Of a DNA stretch of 64,000 bases, positions 61,277-64,000 are shown piece after piece. Origin of the DNA: Tuctoria greenei (lineage: Eukaryota > Streptophyta > Magnoliopsida > Poales > Poaceae); assembly GCA_036927565.1 (NCBI GenBank), contig JAYESD010000001.1, forward strand, positions 62,001 to 126,000. Reading direction: 5' to 3'. The notes beneath the pieces were generated by a model that did not search any database, was not told the origin of the DNA, and worked only from the letters and a program-made list of their open reading frames with translations. A program made the position numbers and the translations under genes. Position 1 is the first letter of the stretch, and each line of letters begins with the position of its first letter.

Positions 61277-63694
61277 TTCCTGCCGCTGTAACTAACTATG
61301 CTCAATTGTCCGCTTTCGGTTCTCAACTGCAGGTTCGTGTGGGATGAGGGCAAGTACCCCACAATGTCGCCGCTCAAGGAGATCGTCGGAACCATCCAGT
61401 CACAGGTCGCCAGGATCGAGGATGACATGAAGGTCGTACACATAAATCCACTATCATCACTTTTTCTTGGCCCTGCTAATTTTGTAGACGGACTACAATG
61501 TTAACTATTTTTTTTTCTGGTTGGATGCTGAGTTTACAATGACTAACCCACATTTTCTTCCAGGTTCGTGCAGCAGAATACAATAATGTTAGGAGCCAGC
61601 TTAGTGCAATCAACAGGAAGCAAAGTGGAAGGTAAACTATGCTGCCATTCTGATTTTAAGAGGTGTTTGTTGCTAGTGTCTGTTCCACTATTTCCTTTAT
61701 GCATACTAATCAGTCCCCACCCCCGCATGACAGCCTAGCAGTTCGTGATCTTTCCAATCTGATAAAACCTGAGGATATGGTTACCTCAGAGCATCTAGTA
61801 ACACTTCTTGCTATAGTGCCAAAGTACTCCCAAAAAGATTGGCTGTCAAGCTACGAGTCACTCGACACGTTTGTGGTAAGTTTAAAAGTTCCATTATGCA
61901 CGTGATTAGTAACATTATTACTCTGTTCTAACTCATCATTCATCGTGTGTTTCTCCAGCATGTTGTTAAAACCTCCCAAATTGTCACATTTGTCTTCTAT
62001 CTTCTTCTGAAAATATCTAATGCTCTTTTGTTTTGTCCTAACGAGAACTTTATTTCCTTCGTACTACAAGTTACTATGTTGGTCTGAATTATATCCTAGT
62101 TTCCTGCCATGTACTCGTATTTAGTAGCCTCTTTATTTGATCTAATTGATGATTTTGTAGGTACCTAGATCCTCTAAAAAACTTTACGAGGATAATGAGT
62201 ATGCTCTGTACACTGTAACCCTATTTGCCAAGGTTGTTGACAACTTCAAGATCCGCACTCGTGAGAAAGGTTTCCAAGTAAGGTTCCCTTGCACGGCTCG
62301 TGTTAACACTTTACATCTATCTGGCTTCTGAGTTTTTGGTGTAGTTAAACAGGTCAGAAGTTTAATCTAGTCGATATGTCGTCTTTAGCTGTTTTGCGGT
62401 CCATTGAGTTACATTTCATTTGCAGGTCCGCGATTTTGAGTATAGTCCTGAATCACAGGAGAGTCGGAAGCAAGAATTGGAAAGGCTACTGCAAGACCAG
62501 GAAGCTATGAGGACCTCTCTACTGCAATGGTGCTATGCCAGCTACAGCGAGGTACTTGTTTGTTCATCTTGCATTAAAAATTATACAAGTTTAGTTTCAT
62601 CTATGAAGCCATAAGAAGTGCCTAGATAATGAATTCACCCACACTGAACTATTTCTTCTTGTTCATCAGCTGTTCTTATTTTGTCCTCTGTTTGCTTTGT
62701 TTCTCTTTTGTTTCATTTCATGATTGATCAGTCACGCTGAATGTGGATGTACTTGTAATCTGATATTATGTGTTCACATTAAATGTGGACATCGGTTGTG
62801 AATTCAGAATTCACTGAATAACAAAATTGTGTTTTGATATATGGTGTGTGTCTCACTACAACAGCACACAATCTCGTCAGATCGAATGAATTATCATTCG
62901 TTAACTTACGTAACGGGTGATGGTCATTGTTTTGTTATGTTGTGCTCTGCAGAATACGCAACTGTGTTTCTTAGATGGCTGTAATAAAGCAGCTACTGCT
63001 GTTCATTTTGTCCATGGAAGACTGCTGCCTTCTGCCAGCTTAGGCACTTATTAAACTCCTAACTTCTGTTGGCTAGATATTTAGATTACCATTTAGCGTG
63101 ATCTTTTTATGGTTGTTTTGGTAAACATGACCAGAATATTGTGATGTATTTGCTTATATTGTTGTGGTTTTATAGTGTAAAGGGTCTTTTTTGCTTTCTT
63201 TAATCCTTTGTCATGAATATCTGTTTTGCTGCTTGCTCAATTGTAATTATTATTGTACAGGTATTCAGTTCTTGGATGCACTTCTGTGCTGTGCGTGTCT
63301 TTGTAGAGAGCATTCTTAGATACGGTCTGCCACCATCATTCCTGGTAAATATTCTCGACTGTTCTTTACGGTGTTCAAATTCCATAATATCATCATGTGT
63401 GATCAGAAAATGTGTCATTTCTCTTGCATTAGTCCGCTGTTCTGGCCCCACCGACAAAGAGCGAGAAGAAAGTAAGGAGCATCTTGGAGGGGCTTTGCGG
63501 CAATGAACACAGGTAGTTGACATTTGGGTAGTAGTCCTGCCACTTTTTAGCAGCAGCTTGGTCTTGGTTTTCACTAATTGAACATTTGTGATTGCAGTAT
63601 TTATTGGAAATCAGAAGAAGACGTAGGCGTCGCTGGTTTGGGAGGTGAAACAGAGGCACATCCTTACGTCTCCTTCAGCATAAATTTTGTCTAA
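60748..63694 (+). CDS. VHA-C: V-type H+-ATPase subunit C (DET3 homologue)
   Basis: Eleven exons give 374 aa with exact closure, close to the usual plant length: 60748-60861, 60935-61003, 61089-61216, 61333-61432, 61564-61631, 61734-61875, 62161-62277, 62426-62551, 63261-63344, 63433-63512, 63598-63694. Diagnostic stretches: MATRYWMISLPVQ; FNVPDLRVGTLDSLLALSDDL; KYPTMSPLKEIV; LVTLLAIVPKYSQKDWL; VVDNFKIRTREKGFQVRDFEY; FSSWMHFCAVRVFVESILRYGLPP; and the C-terminal HPYVSFSINFV. Subunit C links the V1 stator stalks to the Vo ring and controls V1-Vo assembly, so it sets proton pumping into the vacuole and endomembranes. Arabidopsis DET3, its homologue, affects cell expansion. Intron 3 begins with a (CT)27 microsatellite directly at the donor. 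Confidence 0.97.
61219..61272. repeat. (TC)27 microsatellite in VHA-C intron 3
   Basis: 54 bp of uninterrupted TC start 2 bp inside the intron, right after the donor CACCAG|GT, followed by a CT-rich tail. It is likely length-variable between individuals. Confidence 0.95.
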
Positions 63695-64000
63695 GCCCCC
63701 AGTAAGGTCCTTTCTGTCAGAGGCCAGGCAATTGTGTGATGCAGTTATTATGTTCAGTTATATCCTCCTAGAGATGAGTGGCTCGTTCATTTTTTTTTTA
63801 AAAAAAAAGAGATGAGTGGCTCGTGTATATTAGCACCTGTGACACACCAATTCTTTCTTGAATTTTCGGTTTACCTGATCCTGTAATTTATTATATCCTC
63901 CTGGAGATGAGGCGATCAATAATGTAGATTTTGGGAACCGGGAATATTCAGGCAAAAGAGGGTGGCTCTTATTTGTCGACAATAGTGCACGTGTTAGGCA
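63695..64000. other. VHA-C 3' UTR and downstream sequence
   Basis: AT-rich sequence to the window edge. GAGATGAGTGGCTCGT occurs twice (63771-63786 and 63809-63824) around a T/A run, a small local duplication. No further gene was seen. Confidence 0.55.

Noticed and set aside
61210..61443. Minus-strand open frame with alternating Arg-Glu
   Set aside because: It is the translation of the TC microsatellite in VHA-C intron 3.

Overview
The window is nuclear DNA from a flowering plant, almost certainly a grass and plausibly a panicoid. The evidence is: intron-rich genes with GT-AG (and two GC-AG) introns; GC-rich first exons; several Tc1/mariner-type MITEs carrying the grass TACTCCCTCC terminus; a chromovirus-type gypsy element; and a Sirevirus-like copia element whose LTRs carry CACCGGAT/ATCCGGTG palindromes. 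No bacterial, organellar, CRISPR or rRNA/tRNA gene features were seen.

Positions 1-2715 hold no supportable gene, only two MITE hairpins. A G-type lectin receptor-like kinase gene starts at 2716, is broken after codon 143 (position 3144) and resumes in the same frame at 24120, ending at 26108. The 20,970 bp between is a nested retrotransposon. The outer unit is a minus-strand Ty3/gypsy chromovirus (LTRs 3145-6559 and 11548-12907 + 22061-24114; target duplication TATGG). Its right-hand LTR is itself split by a plus-strand copia element (12908-22055; target duplication ATGGG). The gypsy polyprotein is one frame of 1,503 codons with two TAG stops. The copia element has two intact ORFs (gag, and a gene of unknown role) but no protease, integrase or reverse transcriptase. 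Its two 1,386-bp LTRs look identical, so it moved very recently and must have used enzymes supplied in trans.

From 26.9 kb on the region is gene-dense: an Asn-rich DCD-domain protein (+), the UAP56 DEAD-box mRNA-export helicase (-), a PWWP/Tudor-like nuclear protein (+), EARLY FLOWERING 3 (-), a casein kinase 1 (+), the NuA4 scaffold EAF1 (+), a small single-pass membrane protein (+), a C2-like-domain protein (+, 5' end unresolved) and V-type H+-ATPase subunit C (+). Exon boundaries were worked out by hand from splice sites and frame. For eight genes the spliced frame closes exactly from ATG to stop: DCD 312 aa, UAP56 428, PWWP 661, ELF3 738, CK1 485, EAF1 1,796, small membrane protein 135, VHA-C 374.

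Two gene pairs are head-to-head (UAP56/PWWP and ELF3/CK1) and may share promoters; two pairs are tail-to-tail (DCD/UAP56 and PWWP/ELF3). ELF3 (evening complex of the circadian clock), CK1 and EAF1 (H4/H2A acetylation scaffold) lie together within 19 kb, and all have relatives linked to flowering time. Two non-LTR insertions, each with a perfect 17-bp target duplication, sit in EAF1 introns.
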